A DNA stretch of 9,198 bases from DATLYH01 sp035575035 (GCA_035575035.1 DATLYH010000149.1:1-9198); one strand, 5' to 3'; positions 1 through 6,840 are shown, numbered from the stretch's first letter. Notes: generated by a model not told the origin, from the sequence alone. Numbers and translations are program-made.

Positions 1-257
1 CAGGGGGCGGCGCGGACGCCGCGCACCTTGTTGGCCGCGATGCACATGCCGATGCCGGTGCCGCAGATGAGGATGCCACGGTCCACGCGCCCTTCGCTGA
101 CCGCCTGGGCCACTTGGAAAGCGAAGTCGGGGTAATCGACGCTCTCCTTGCCGGCGGTGCCCATGTCGAGCACTTCGTGGCCCAGCTGCTGCAAAACGTT
201 GATGATGCGCTTCTTGGCTTCGTAACCGCGGTGGTCGCTGCCGATGGCGATTTTCAT
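1..257 (-). CDS. rpiB: Ribose 5-phosphate isomerase B, C-terminal part cut by window edge
   Basis: RpiB interconverts ribose 5-phosphate and ribulose 5-phosphate in the cytoplasmic non-oxidative pentose phosphate pathway. The first 85 residues are visible, starting MKIAIGSDHRGYEAK. Family hallmarks are the N-terminal SDHRG (residues 7-11, with Asp8 and His9 of the active site), Cys65 in LICGTGIGM (62-71, catalytic base and start of the anion-binding loop) and ANKVRGVRAA (75-84). The usual protein is about 140-150 residues, so roughly 60 are missing beyond the left edge. The start codon overlaps the stop of the upstream fusion gene in an ATGA (254-257), which implies translational coupling in one operon. 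The sugar isomerase role is family knowledge; allose 6-phosphate isomerase activity is an alternative within the same family. Confidence 0.95.
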   Translation of the reverse strand, partial: MKIAIGSDHRGYEAKKRIINVLQQLGHEVLDMGTAGKESVDYPDFAFQVAQAVSEGRVDRGILICGTGIGMCIAANKVRGVRAAP

Positions 258-1426
258 GGTTGACTCGGCCTCATTTCAGACGGGTCTTGGCCGGACGCCG
301 CGAGGGACGGCCCTGCCACCAACTCCGCCACGAGCTCCTCCAGGTGGTCCCAGATCTGCTGCGCACACTCGCGATAAACCAGCTGCTCGGCACCGATGGG
401 ATCGGAAATGTCTCCTCGGGAACAGAGCAGGCGGGTACGGGCGCCCAGGCGCGGGAACTGCTCGGCCAGGGCCGTCAGGTGGCTGCGTGTCATGGCCACC
501 AGCCAGTCGGCCTGCCGGGCCAGGTCTGCGGTCAGCGGCCGGCTGCGGTGGCCGCTCAGGTCCACGCCATATGCGCGTGCCGCTTCGACCGCCTCCGGGG
601 TTGCCTCTCCACCTGTCAGAGCGGCCAGGCCGGCCGACTGCACGACAAAGCCGCGCTGGGGCAACTCCTCGACCAGGCAGCCCAGCCGCTCCGCCAGCCG
701 CTTCTTGCACAGCGCCTCGGCCAGCGGGCTGCGGCAGGTGTTGCCCGTACAGACAAACAGAACCATCACGGCGGTCTGCTGCCGGATCGCCTCGGCCGAC
801 ATCGCCCCTTCCCGGAGCACCGTCCAGCTGTCGCCGTTGACGCGCACCACGGTGGAGGCCTGGCCCAGCCGGCAGCGACCAGCGTCGATCACCAGGTCGG
901 CGTCGTCGCCAACCGCTTGCAGCACCTCCTCGGCCGTGACCGCCGGCGGCTCGCCGCTGCGGTTGGCGCTGGTCAGGACGATCGGGCCGGGGAGCAAGCG
1001 CAGCGCCCGCAGGACCGCCTCATGAGCGGGGACGCGGAGGCCCAGCGTCCCTTCAGGCATGATCTGCCGCCGTACCTTTTCGGGAAGCCGACTGGCCAAC
1101 CCGCGCTCCACGCCAGCGCCGGAGACCAGCGTCAACGGCCCCGGCCAGCAGCGCCGCGCTAGCCGTCGGCCCAGCACGCTCAGGTCCGGCACCCAGTCGA
1201 GCGCCTCGGCAGCGCTGCCGAGGGCCAATGTCAGCGGCTTGGCCTCGGGCCGCCCCTTGCTCTGCCGCAGCCGAGCGACCGCCCCCGGCAAGAGGGCGCT
1301 GGCCGCCAGTCCATAGACCGTCTCGGTAGGGAAGGCCACCACTCCGCCCTCGGCCAACGTCTGCACGGCGGCGTGGAGGATATCACGCTGGTCGGCGGTG
1401 TTATGCCAGTCAAGGACAGGGGTCAT
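254..1426 (-). CDS. Fusion of threonylcarbamoyl-AMP synthase (Sua5/YrdC/TsaC) and low-molecular-weight protein phosphatase (YwlE-like)
   Basis: This 390-residue cytoplasmic protein has two domains. Residues 10-215 are Sua5/YrdC-like: FPTETVYGLAASA (32-44), a basic RQSKGRPEAKPL patch (54-65) and LTSANRSGEPP (151-161). That family makes threonylcarbamoyl-AMP from threonine, bicarbonate and ATP for t6A37 of tRNAs reading ANN codons. Residues 221-375 are a low-molecular-weight phosphatase: P-loop CTGNTCRSP (Cys226 nucleophile, Arg232) and acid Asp342 in SDPIG. The phosphatase begins at a Met-Val-Leu-Phe-Val typical of free-standing family members, so the fusion joins two nearly complete proteins with a linker of about ten residues. 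Thr230 in the P-loop is the position held by Thr11 of B. subtilis arginine phosphatase YwlE. I chose the start at 1426 because AGGGA lies about 8 nt upstream; an in-frame ATG at 1468 is the alternative. The stop overlaps the rpiB start. Confidence 0.9.
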   Translation of the reverse strand: MTPVLDWHNTADQRDILHAAVQTLAEGGVVAFPTETVYGLAASALLPGAVARLRQSKGRPEAKPLTLALGSAAEALDWVPDLSVLGRRLARRCWPGPLTLVSGAGVERGLASRLPEKVRRQIMPEGTLGLRVPAHEAVLRALRLLPGPIVLTSANRSGEPPAVTAEEVLQAVGDDADLVIDAGRCRLGQASTVVRVNGDSWTVLREGAMSAEAIRQQTAVMVLFVCTGNTCRSPLAEALCKKRLAERLGCLVEELPQRGFVVQSAGLAALTGGEATPEAVEAARAYGVDLSGHRSRPLTADLARQADWLVAMTRSHLTALAEQFPRLGARTRLLCSRGDISDPIGAEQLVYRECAQQIWDHLEELVAELVAGPSLAASGQDPSEMRPSQP

Positions 1427-1527
1427 GCAGTCGGTCCCTGAGCCGTAAGCCTGCGAGTCATGCCGCAAGTAACATACTGTACACGGTCGGACCCAGGCTG
1501 GCTACGGAACCTGGCCCCGCCGCCCCC

Positions 1528-2559
1528 TCACGGCTCCTTGCGGACAAACTTCTGCGCCCGCTTGCCCACGATGTCGCCGGCGTAGATGTTGCCGTGCGAA
1601 TCGACGGCCAGGGCATGCACCCAGTTCAGCTCGCCCGGCTTTTCCAGCCCATCCACCCCCTTGGGCACCGCCCAGAGCTGGAGCAGTTTGCCGTCGGGGT
1701 TGAACTTCATGAAGAGTTGATCCTTGGGGGGGACGCCCAGGTTGCTATCCGTCTCCCGCCACTGGGTCGGCGAGGAGCCACACACCCAGATTTCATCTTT
1801 CTTGGTGACCCACAGTCCCCACGGCACCACCAGATTGCTCCAGACGTCCAGCAACCGGCCGCTCTGGTCGAAGACCTGCACCCGAGCATTGTTGCGGTCG
1901 GCAACGTAGAGCCGGCCCCTGGAATCGACGGCGATGGCGTGCGGGATGCTGAACTCGCCCGGCTTGCTGCCGAGCCGGCCCCACTCCTTGACATACTTGC
2001 CGTGGCGGTCAAAGTGGACAATGCGGGCATTGCCGTAGCCGTCGGAGACGAAGATGTCGCCCGAAGGGGTGATGGCCATGTCGGTCGGCTGGTTAAAGTG
2101 GCTCGGGTCGCAGCCGGCGTGGTCCTTGGTCCCCAGGGTCAGGAGCAGTTTGCCTTCCGGGGTGAACTTGTAGACGACGTGGCAACCGATGTCGGCGCAC
2201 CAGACGTTTCCCTCGGGGTCGATTCGGATATGGTGGGCTCGTTTGATGTGCTCCTGCCCCCAGCCGCGGATGAACTTGCCGTTGCTGTCGTAAACCTGGA
2301 CCGGCGGACTGGCGCGGGTGAAAAGGTAGATGCGGTCCTGGGCATCCACGGCGATGCCCGGCATGGCGTCCCACTGCACGTCGGCCGGCCGCTGGGGCCA
2401 GGAAGGATCAACGACGTAGGCGATGGCGGTGTTGACCTTGGGGTACTTGGCCTGGGCGGCCAGGACCGGCGTGAAGGCCAGCAGTGCGGTTCCAACCAAG
2501 CCGGCCCGCAGCAGCAGGCGCAAGGGGGCGTCCAACCAGGATCGAGGGGACCGGATCAT
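1528..2559 (-). CDS. Exported NHL-repeat six-bladed beta-propeller, peptidyl-alpha-hydroxyglycine amidating lyase (PAL)-like
   Basis: The protein has 343 residues. A signal peptide (basic start MIRSPRSW, hydrophobic core about 13-34, likely cleavage near AAQA 34-37) sends it out of the cytoplasm. Six NHL repeats begin near residues 66, 108, 158, 205, 245 and 313. The best resemblance I recognise is the PAL catalytic core: Arg82 (LFTR), His110 (AHHIRID), Tyr175 (DGYGNAR), His207 (IPHAIAVD), Arg222 (ADRNNAR) and His315 (WVHALAVD) fall where PAL has Arg533, His585, Tyr654, His690, Arg706 and His786. The stretch HFNQPTDMA (154-162) is also PAL-like. The cysteines of the two animal PAL disulfides are absent. 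AAAGGAG (2568-2574) sits 8 nt before the start, so the much longer open frame upstream is not used. The substrate is unknown; an amidated-peptide role is not implied. It is divergent from the haem/propeller gene. Confidence 0.88.
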   Translation of the reverse strand: MIRSPRSWLDAPLRLLLRAGLVGTALLAFTPVLAAQAKYPKVNTAIAYVVDPSWPQRPADVQWDAMPGIAVDAQDRIYLFTRASPPVQVYDSNGKFIRGWGQEHIKRAHHIRIDPEGNVWCADIGCHVVYKFTPEGKLLLTLGTKDHAGCDPSHFNQPTDMAITPSGDIFVSDGYGNARIVHFDRHGKYVKEWGRLGSKPGEFSIPHAIAVDSRGRLYVADRNNARVQVFDQSGRLLDVWSNLVVPWGLWVTKKDEIWVCGSSPTQWRETDSNLGVPPKDQLFMKFNPDGKLLQLWAVPKGVDGLEKPGELNWVHALAVDSHGNIYAGDIVGKRAQKFVRKEP

Positions 2560-2871
2560 GGGGCATGCTCCTTTGCGGTTCGGGGAATTGCCCGGCCGCA
2601 TGCCACGCTGCGGACCGGGACGAGGACAAGCGCATAGTACCCGCAGCGCGGACGGGGGCAAGGAGATTTTTACCTCGCGGGGTTTGGTGACGGTGCTGCG
2701 TCGCCGGGCCGCCCCGGCCCCAGCCGGCATCGGCAACAACGGCACGGCCGGACCTGGTTGCCGCGCTGCGTGGGTTGTTACAATGGCACGCTCGGAAAGC
2801 ACCGGCCGACGGTGAGAGGGGCAGACGCCGCCTGGTCGTTCGGTCCCGTTGGACTTCAAGGAGAGCAGCTG
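2560..2871. promoter_or_regulatory. Divergent intergenic region with candidate promoters for both flanking genes
   Basis: This 312-nt gap lies between two divergent start codons and must carry both promoters. Rightward, TACAAT (2779-2784) matches five of six -10 bases, but the nearest -35 candidates (TTGCCG at 2758-2763 or TGGTTG at 2755-2760) are weak or badly spaced. Leftward, on the minus strand, TTGCCC (2656-2661) and TACTAT (2634-2639) are 16 nt apart with four of six matches each. No clear operator palindrome was seen. Planctomycete promoters are poorly modelled by E. coli sigma-70, so only the shared location is firm. Confidence 0.35.
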
Positions 2872-5535
2872 ATGCATCGCTTCCGGGCAAGCCTTCCGAA
2901 GATGGCGGCCGTGGCGCTCCTGGCCTCGGTCTTGCCGGCCCCGGCAGGCATGGAGAAACGGGCCGAGGTAGAGCCAAGGGTCGTCCACGAGTATCGGAGC
3001 CGCAAGCACACCGGCCTGAGTGGGGCGGCGGCCGCGGCGGACCGGCCGCGCGGCCGGCTGCTGCAGCCGCTGGCCAACCCGCCGCCGGTGCAGATGCTCG
3101 TGCCCGGCTTCGTCGTCCGCCTGCTCCCTGTAGACCTGACCAACATCAACAATGTCCGCTACCGGCCCGACGGCAAGCTCGTTGCCCTGGCTTACAACGG
3201 CAACGTCTACCTCCTGTCCGACAGCGACGGTGACGGCCTGGAGGACAAAGTCGAGTTGTTCTGGGACAACCAGGGCCGGCTGCAAGCGCCGATCGGCATG
3301 GCCCTGACGCCGCCGGCATACCGGCACGGCAACGGCCTGTTCGTCGCGTCGAAGGGAAAGGTATCGCTGCTGGTGGACGCCGACGGCGACGATCGGGCGG
3401 ACAAGGAAATCATCGTTGCCCAGGGATGGAAGGCGCTGCCGCACGGCGTGGACGCCCTGGGCCTGGCCCTGGACAAGGACGGCAGCGTCTATTTCGGGCT
3501 GGGCACGGCCAACTTTGCCAACGCCTACCTCCTCGACAAGGAAGGCAAGGCGCATTACGACCTCAAGGGCGAGCGGGGCACGATCATCAAGGTGGCGCCG
3601 GACTTCAGCCGGCGCGAGGTGGTCTGCACCGGCATCCGCTTCCCGGTGGGCCTGGCCTTCAACCGGCACGGCGACCTGTTCGCCACCGACCAGGAGGGGG
3701 CCACCTGGTTGCCCAACGGCAATCCGCTCGATGAGCTCTTGCACATCCAGCCGGGCCGGCACTACGGCTTCCCGCCACGGCACCCCAAACACCTACCTGG
3801 CGTGATCGACGAGCCAAGCGTCTTCGACTACGGTCCGCAGCATCAGTCCACCTGCGGGCTGGTCTTCAACGATCCGGTCAACGGCGGCTCCGTCTTTGGT
3901 CCGGCGTGGTGGGAAGGCGACGCGCTGGTCTGCGGCGAGTCGCGGGGCAAGCTCTACCGGACCCGGTTGGTGAAGACCGGGACCGGCTATGTCGCCCAAA
4001 CCCACTTGCTGGCCTGTCTGAACATGCTGACGGTCGATGCCTGCGTGGCACCGCAAGGCGACCTGGTGGTTTCCGTTCACAGTGGCCCACCGGACTGGGG
4101 CACAGGACCGCTCGGCAAGGGCAAGCTGTACAAGATCACTTACCGCCACAAGGAGAGCCCGCAGCCGGTGCTTGCCTGGGCGGCGGGGCCGCGGGAGGTC
4201 CGCATTGCCTTTGACCGGCCGCTTGACCCATTCCGGCTGCAAAACCTCACCAAGCAGGTCCGGATCGAATACGGCCCCTACGTCCGGCCCGGCGACCGCT
4301 TCGAGGTGCTCCGCCCACCCTATGCCGTGGTGCAGCAGCAGCAGGCCACACCGCGGCATGATCTGGCCGTGCTGTCGGCCCAGATGACCGCCGATCGGCG
4401 CACCCTGATCCTGGCGACCGGCCCGCAAACCGAGGCGGTCCACTACGCGATCACACTGCCCGGCCTGGGCCGCCCGGAGCCGGCCGCCGGCGAACTTCCC
4501 CAGCACCCGGCGATCGACCTGGGCTACGATCTCGGCGGCGTCGAGGCGGCCTGGAAGGCGGCGGCAGGAGGGGACAGCTGGACCGGCTGGTTGCCGCACG
4601 CGGACCTGGCCGTGGCCCGGGCGCTCACCGCGGGCAGCGCCGAACATGAGCCACTCTGGCCGATGATCAAGCGGCCCGGCCGCCTCATCCTCCGCACGCA
4701 GCTCGACCTGGGGAATATGCTCCGGCCAGCGGTCCAGCCTGGCTCCACGCTCGACTACACGCCTTCGCCGGAGCAGGTCACCCTGACGTTCCGCTCCGCT
4801 GGGCCAATCCGTGTGAAGCCGCTGGGTGGTTCCCCCAAGGTTTCGGCCCTACCCGACGACCGGCAGGTGCAGATCAGCGTGACACCGAAGGAGGGCGAAC
4901 CGTTGCCCCTGCAGATCGAGTTGGAGACGGGCAGCGGCCGGCCTTCGCTGGAGGTGTGGTTTGCCACGGCCGAGGATGAGCGCCCGCGGGCGCTGCCGCT
5001 GCGCCGCTTTCTGGTTCCCTGGGCCATGACCAAGCCGCGCCCGGCGGACGCAATGGCCGCGCCGGTCCCCGAATTGAGGGGCGGCAGCTGGGCACGCGGC
5101 CGAGAGGTTTTCTTCAGCGAGCTGGCCGGCTGTTTCAAGTGCCATCAGGTCCGCGGCCAAGGCGGGCAGATCGGTCCCGACCTGTCCAACCTCGTCCATC
5201 GGGACTACGCCTCCGTGCTCCGCGACATCACCGATCCCAGCGCCGCGCTCAACCCGGATTATCTCAGTTACGTCGTGGGGCTGAAGGATGGCCGGGTGCT
5301 GACTGGCGTGCCCCGCACCCTGAGCGACGGCCAAGTTGTGATCGGCGACATCACCGGCAAGGAGGTCACGGTGTCGCGCGAACAGATCGACGTAATGGAC
5401 CCGTCGCCGGTTTCCACCATGCCTCGGGACCTGGACAAGGTGCTGGGTCCCGAGAAACTCCGTGACCTGCTGATGTTCCTGCTGACGGAGCCTCCGGCGC
5501 CGGCGCCCCCAGGCAGCCCGCCGTCGCGCCACTGA
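2872..5535 (+). CDS. Secreted PVC-type haem-binding protein: sugar-dehydrogenase-like propeller plus C-terminal cytochrome c-like domain
   Basis: The protein has 887 residues. A signal sequence occupies about 1-26 (MHRFRASLPK then a hydrophobic stretch), pointing to export. Residues about 75-425 form a glucose/sorbosone-dehydrogenase-like beta-propeller of the planctomycete membrane-bound dehydrogenase type, with two acidic Ca-binding-like loops, DSDGDGLEDK (117-126) and DADGDDRADK (169-178), and FNRHGDLFATDQEG (263-276). Residues about 430-530 look like an Ig/SbsA-like beta domain, and 530-720 are a further beta-rich region I do not recognise. The C-terminus (about 738-880) is the Pirellula/Verrucomicrobium haem-binding domain: CFKCH (754-758) attaches haem through Cys754 and Cys757 with His758 as proximal ligand, and Met850 in STMPRD is the likely distal ligand. 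AAGGAG (2858-2863) is 8 nt before the start. The probable job is extracytoplasmic oxidation with electrons passed to the haem; the substrate cannot be read from sequence. Confidence 0.9.
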   Translation: MHRFRASLPKMAAVALLASVLPAPAGMEKRAEVEPRVVHEYRSRKHTGLSGAAAAADRPRGRLLQPLANPPPVQMLVPGFVVRLLPVDLTNINNVRYRPDGKLVALAYNGNVYLLSDSDGDGLEDKVELFWDNQGRLQAPIGMALTPPAYRHGNGLFVASKGKVSLLVDADGDDRADKEIIVAQGWKALPHGVDALGLALDKDGSVYFGLGTANFANAYLLDKEGKAHYDLKGERGTIIKVAPDFSRREVVCTGIRFPVGLAFNRHGDLFATDQEGATWLPNGNPLDELLHIQPGRHYGFPPRHPKHLPGVIDEPSVFDYGPQHQSTCGLVFNDPVNGGSVFGPAWWEGDALVCGESRGKLYRTRLVKTGTGYVAQTHLLACLNMLTVDACVAPQGDLVVSVHSGPPDWGTGPLGKGKLYKITYRHKESPQPVLAWAAGPREVRIAFDRPLDPFRLQNLTKQVRIEYGPYVRPGDRFEVLRPPYAVVQQQQATPRHDLAVLSAQMTADRRTLILATGPQTEAVHYAITLPGLGRPEPAAGELPQHPAIDLGYDLGGVEAAWKAAAGGDSWTGWLPHADLAVARALTAGSAEHEPLWPMIKRPGRLILRTQLDLGNMLRPAVQPGSTLDYTPSPEQVTLTFRSAGPIRVKPLGGSPKVSALPDDRQVQISVTPKEGEPLPLQIELETGSGRPSLEVWFATAEDERPRALPLRRFLVPWAMTKPRPADAMAAPVPELRGGSWARGREVFFSELAGCFKCHQVRGQGGQIGPDLSNLVHRDYASVLRDITDPSAALNPDYLSYVVGLKDGRVLTGVPRTLSDGQVVIGDITGKEVTVSREQIDVMDPSPVSTMPRDLDKVLGPEKLRDLLMFLLTEPPAPAPPGSPPSRH

Positions 5536-5977
5536 GATGACCGATGGCGACCGCTGTCGGAACTTGACGTATCTTTGGTCAGCAACCGGGGCGTCGGTGA
5601 CGAGTGGCTTTCGGAGCCTAGAGCGTGAGCGCCGGAAAGCGGGTATCACCCTCATTGACGCTCCGGGCTCTGAAAGGCGGAACCCGACCGGGCTTCCTGT
5701 CCCTCCCCTGGATGGGTCCAAAAATCGCAAACCCATGCGAACCCTTTCGGCACTCGGCGTATCTAAGAGGGTGAATGGCACACGAAGACGAGTTCGATCG
5801 GTGAACAAAGTCTTCGGCGGGGCCAAGGGAAACATCGAGGTAACGATGTCCTTTGTGCAGACGAGCCACCTGGCGAAAGGTCAATGGGTCGGCTGTCGGG
5901 CCGACCGGTGGGCGAATGGTCTGCCGCTTTATCCCCTGCGATTGTGACGCCGGTCCACACCGGAGGGACTCTAGGTG
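5536..5977. other. Non-coding gap with no convincing gene
   Basis: Between the haem-protein stop and the hairpin before the tRNA array no reading frame shows the strong third-position G/C bias of the neighbouring genes. A 136-codon frame opens at 5537, one base after the upstream stop, but it has mixed codon use and runs through the dyad element at 5614-5670, so I do not call it. Small perfect hairpins are visible: ACATCG/CGATGT around 5832-5849 and CCGGT/ACCGG around 5950-5963. It may be an intergenic repeat or a leader of the tRNA array. Confidence 0.5.
5614..5670. repeat. Interrupted dyad element, candidate intergenic (REP/MITE-like) repeat
   Basis: GAGCC (5614-5618) and GAGCGT (5621-5626) pair with ACGCTC (5658-5663) and GGCTC (5666-5670). 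This gives 11 base pairs with a 2x2 internal loop (TA against CG). The interior contains a small GGGT/ACCC hairpin. It resembles the short GC-rich inverted repeats scattered between planctomycete genes, judged from memory of the style only. A structured small RNA is the alternative. Confidence 0.4.
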
Positions 5978-6016
5978 AGGCCAGGCGTCGGGAGCGGTGC
6001 CTGGCCTTTATTGTTT
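5978..6016 (+). terminator. Terminator-like hairpin directly upstream of the tRNA array
   Basis: AGGCCAGGC (5978-5986) pairs perfectly with GCCTGGCCT (5999-6007) across a 12-nt loop, followed by a T-rich tail TTATTGTTT. The first tRNA begins at 6017, so no room is left for a promoter between hairpin and array. It could end transcripts from the haem-protein gene, or act as a leaky attenuator of an array promoter further upstream. Confidence 0.6.
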
Positions 6017-6088
6017 GGGTCGGTAGCTGAGACGGTTTAGCGCCAGCCTGAAAAGCTGGAGACGAGGATTCGAGCGCCTCCTGACCCG
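6017..6088 (+). tRNA. tRNA-Phe(GAA), T-arm defective
   Basis: Acceptor GGGTCGG/CTGACCC, D-arm GCT/AGC, anticodon stem CCAGC/GCTGG with loop CTGAAAA. The T-stem GAGGA/GCCTC loses the near-universal G53-C61 pair (A against G). Discriminator is G, then CT. It is first in the array, right after the hairpin. Confidence 0.85.
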
Positions 6089-6096
6089 CTTGTGCC

Positions 6097-6169
6097 GGCC
6101 CGTTCGTCTATCGGCTGAGGATAGCTGCCTTTCAAGCAGCAGAGAGGGGTTCAATTCCCCTACGGGCTA
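6097..6169 (+). tRNA. tRNA-Glu(TTC)
   Basis: Acceptor GGCCCGT/ACGGGCT with a G1-U72 wobble, anticodon stem GCTGC/GCAGC with loop CTTTCAA, T-arm AGGGG/CCCCT. D-arm GTC...GAT is typical of Glu tRNA. Discriminator A, then CT. Confidence 0.92.
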
Positions 6170-6188
6170 CTGAGAGAAGAGGCGGCAT

Positions 6189-6260
6189 CGAGGAGGAGGA
6201 GCAAGGTGCTCCGCGAGTTTCGGGTACTCGACCCGGTGGGTTCGATTCCCACCTCCTCGA
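6189..6260 (+). tRNA. tRNA-Pro(CGG)
   Basis: Acceptor CGAGGAG/CTCCTCG starts with C1 as usual for Pro; anticodon stem CGAGT/ACTCG with loop TTCGGGT and G37; T-arm GTGGG/CCCAC. Position 8 is G instead of U. Discriminator A, then CT. Confidence 0.88.
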
Positions 6261-6299
6261 CTGAAAACTGAAGCAGAGATTCCCCAGAGGAGATTTAAC

Positions 6300-6359
6300 T
6301 TGCCCCGCACGCTCCGTCAGAAACGTGGTGCCCGACTCCCTCAAGGGGCCGTGGCGTAA
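6300..6359 (+). CDS. Possible 19-codon basic peptide, TTG start
   Basis: The longest gap in the first part of the array (6261-6344) holds no tRNA. AGAGGAG (6286-6292), a good ribosome binding site, lies 7 nt before TTG (6300). The frame reads PRTLRQKRGARLPQGAVA after the start, very basic, and stops at 6357-6359 inside the following tRNA-Lys gene. It could be the broken start of a gene into which the array was inserted, or chance. Nothing recognisable in the peptide. Confidence 0.25.
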   Translation: MPRTLRQKRGARLPQGAVA

Positions 6360-6416
6360 TGGCAGCGTATCGGTCTTTTAAACCGCAAGGTGAGGGTTCG
6401 AGTCCCTCCGGCCCTA
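6345..6416 (+). tRNA. tRNA-Lys(TTT)
   Basis: Acceptor GGGGCCG/CGGCCCT with G1-U72; anticodon loop CTTTTAA on stem TCGGT/ACCGC whose outer pair is mismatched; T-arm GAGGG/CCCTC. Discriminator A, followed by TT, one of three exceptions to the CT rule. Confidence 0.9.
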
Positions 6417-6423
6417 TTGCGAT

Positions 6424-6496
6424 ACTCCTGTAACTCAACTGGCAGAGTACCCGGCTCTTACCCGGGGATGTGTGGGTTCGACTCCCACCGGGAGTA
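6424..6496 (+). tRNA. tRNA-Lys(CTT)
   Basis: Acceptor ACTCCTG/CGGGAGT begins with an A1-U72 pair; D-arm ACTC/GAGT; anticodon stem CCCGG/CCGGG with loop CTCTTAC; T-arm GTGGG/CCCAC. Discriminator A, then CT. Confidence 0.9.
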
Positions 6497-6536
6497 CTGT
6501 GTCGAACGATCTTTGACAACGGAGCAGTCCCACCGA

Positions 6537-6608
6537 GCACCCATGGTGTAAAGGTAGTCATACTTGCTTGCCATGCAGGAGGTGCGGGTTCAACTCCCGC
6601 TGGGTGCT
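6537..6608 (+). tRNA. tRNA-Gly(GCC), first copy
   Basis: Acceptor GCACCCA/TGGGTGC, anticodon stem CTTGC/GCAGG with loop TTGCCAT, T-arm GCGGG/CCCGC. Discriminator U73, the usual bacterial Gly identity base, then CT. Confidence 0.92.
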
Positions 6609-6609
6609 C

Positions 6610-6756
6610 TGGCGACCGTGCCCCACGTCAGGAGCTTACAAACACTGTGGGTTCGAGTCCCACCGACGGCTTGCCGTTGTAGCCAAATTGGGCAAAGGCA
6701 CAGACCTGAAAAGTCTGTAAAGACCGCTTCTGCGACTTGCACGTGCACGGGCGCTG
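6610..6756 (+). tRNA. Candidate circularly permuted tRNA-Phe(GAA)
   Basis: The 3' half comes first: T-stem GTGGG (6647-6651), loop TTCGAGT, CCCAC, then acceptor CGACGGC (6664-6670). After only TT the 5' half follows: acceptor GCCGTTG (6673-6679), U8-A9, D-arm GCC/GGC (6682-6699), anticodon stem CAGAC/GTCTG with loop CTGAAAA (6701-6717). The two acceptor strands pair at all 7 positions with one G-U, so rejoining the halves at the variable loop gives a full cloverleaf reading UUC/UUU. No 5' half precedes the T-arm and no T-arm follows the anticodon arm. Flanks pair too: 6629-6635 with 6726-6732, 6624-6628 with 6741-6745, 6616-6620 with 6746-6750. A decayed tandem duplicate is the alternative; how it would be processed in a bacterium is unknown. 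Confidence 0.5.
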
Positions 6757-6759
6757 CCT

Positions 6760-6833
6760 CGGGATGTAGGAAAGCCTGGCAATCCGCTTGGCTGGGGGCC
6801 AAGAAAGCGCCGGTTCAAATCCGGCCATCCCGA
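6760..6833 (+). tRNA. tRNA-Pro(GGG)
   Basis: Acceptor CGGGATG/CATCCCG with C1, anticodon stem CTTGG/CCAAG with loop CTGGGGG, T-arm GCCGG/CCGGC. Discriminator A, then CT. It follows directly on the downstream flank of the permuted unit. Confidence 0.93.
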
Positions 6834-6840
6834 CTGACAT

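Noticed and set aside
260..1316. Plus-strand frames opposite the TsaC/phosphatase fusion
   Set aside because: They are antisense shadows caused by high GC; the minus strand carries clear catalytic motifs.
2560..3792. Minus-strand frame open for another 411 codons upstream of the NHL gene
   Set aside because: It runs antisense through the haem-protein gene and its translation lacks domains. The NHL gene has its own signal peptide and a good ribosome binding site at 2568-2574.
5537..5947. 136-codon plus-strand frame starting one base after the haem-gene stop
   Set aside because: No ribosome binding site, no codon bias like the neighbours, no recognisable domain, and it crosses the dyad element.
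6609..6671. Ordinary tRNA ending at 6671
   Set aside because: Only 38 nt lie between the previous tRNA and the T-stem, too short for acceptor, D and anticodon arms, and no strand complementary to CGACGGC is present there.
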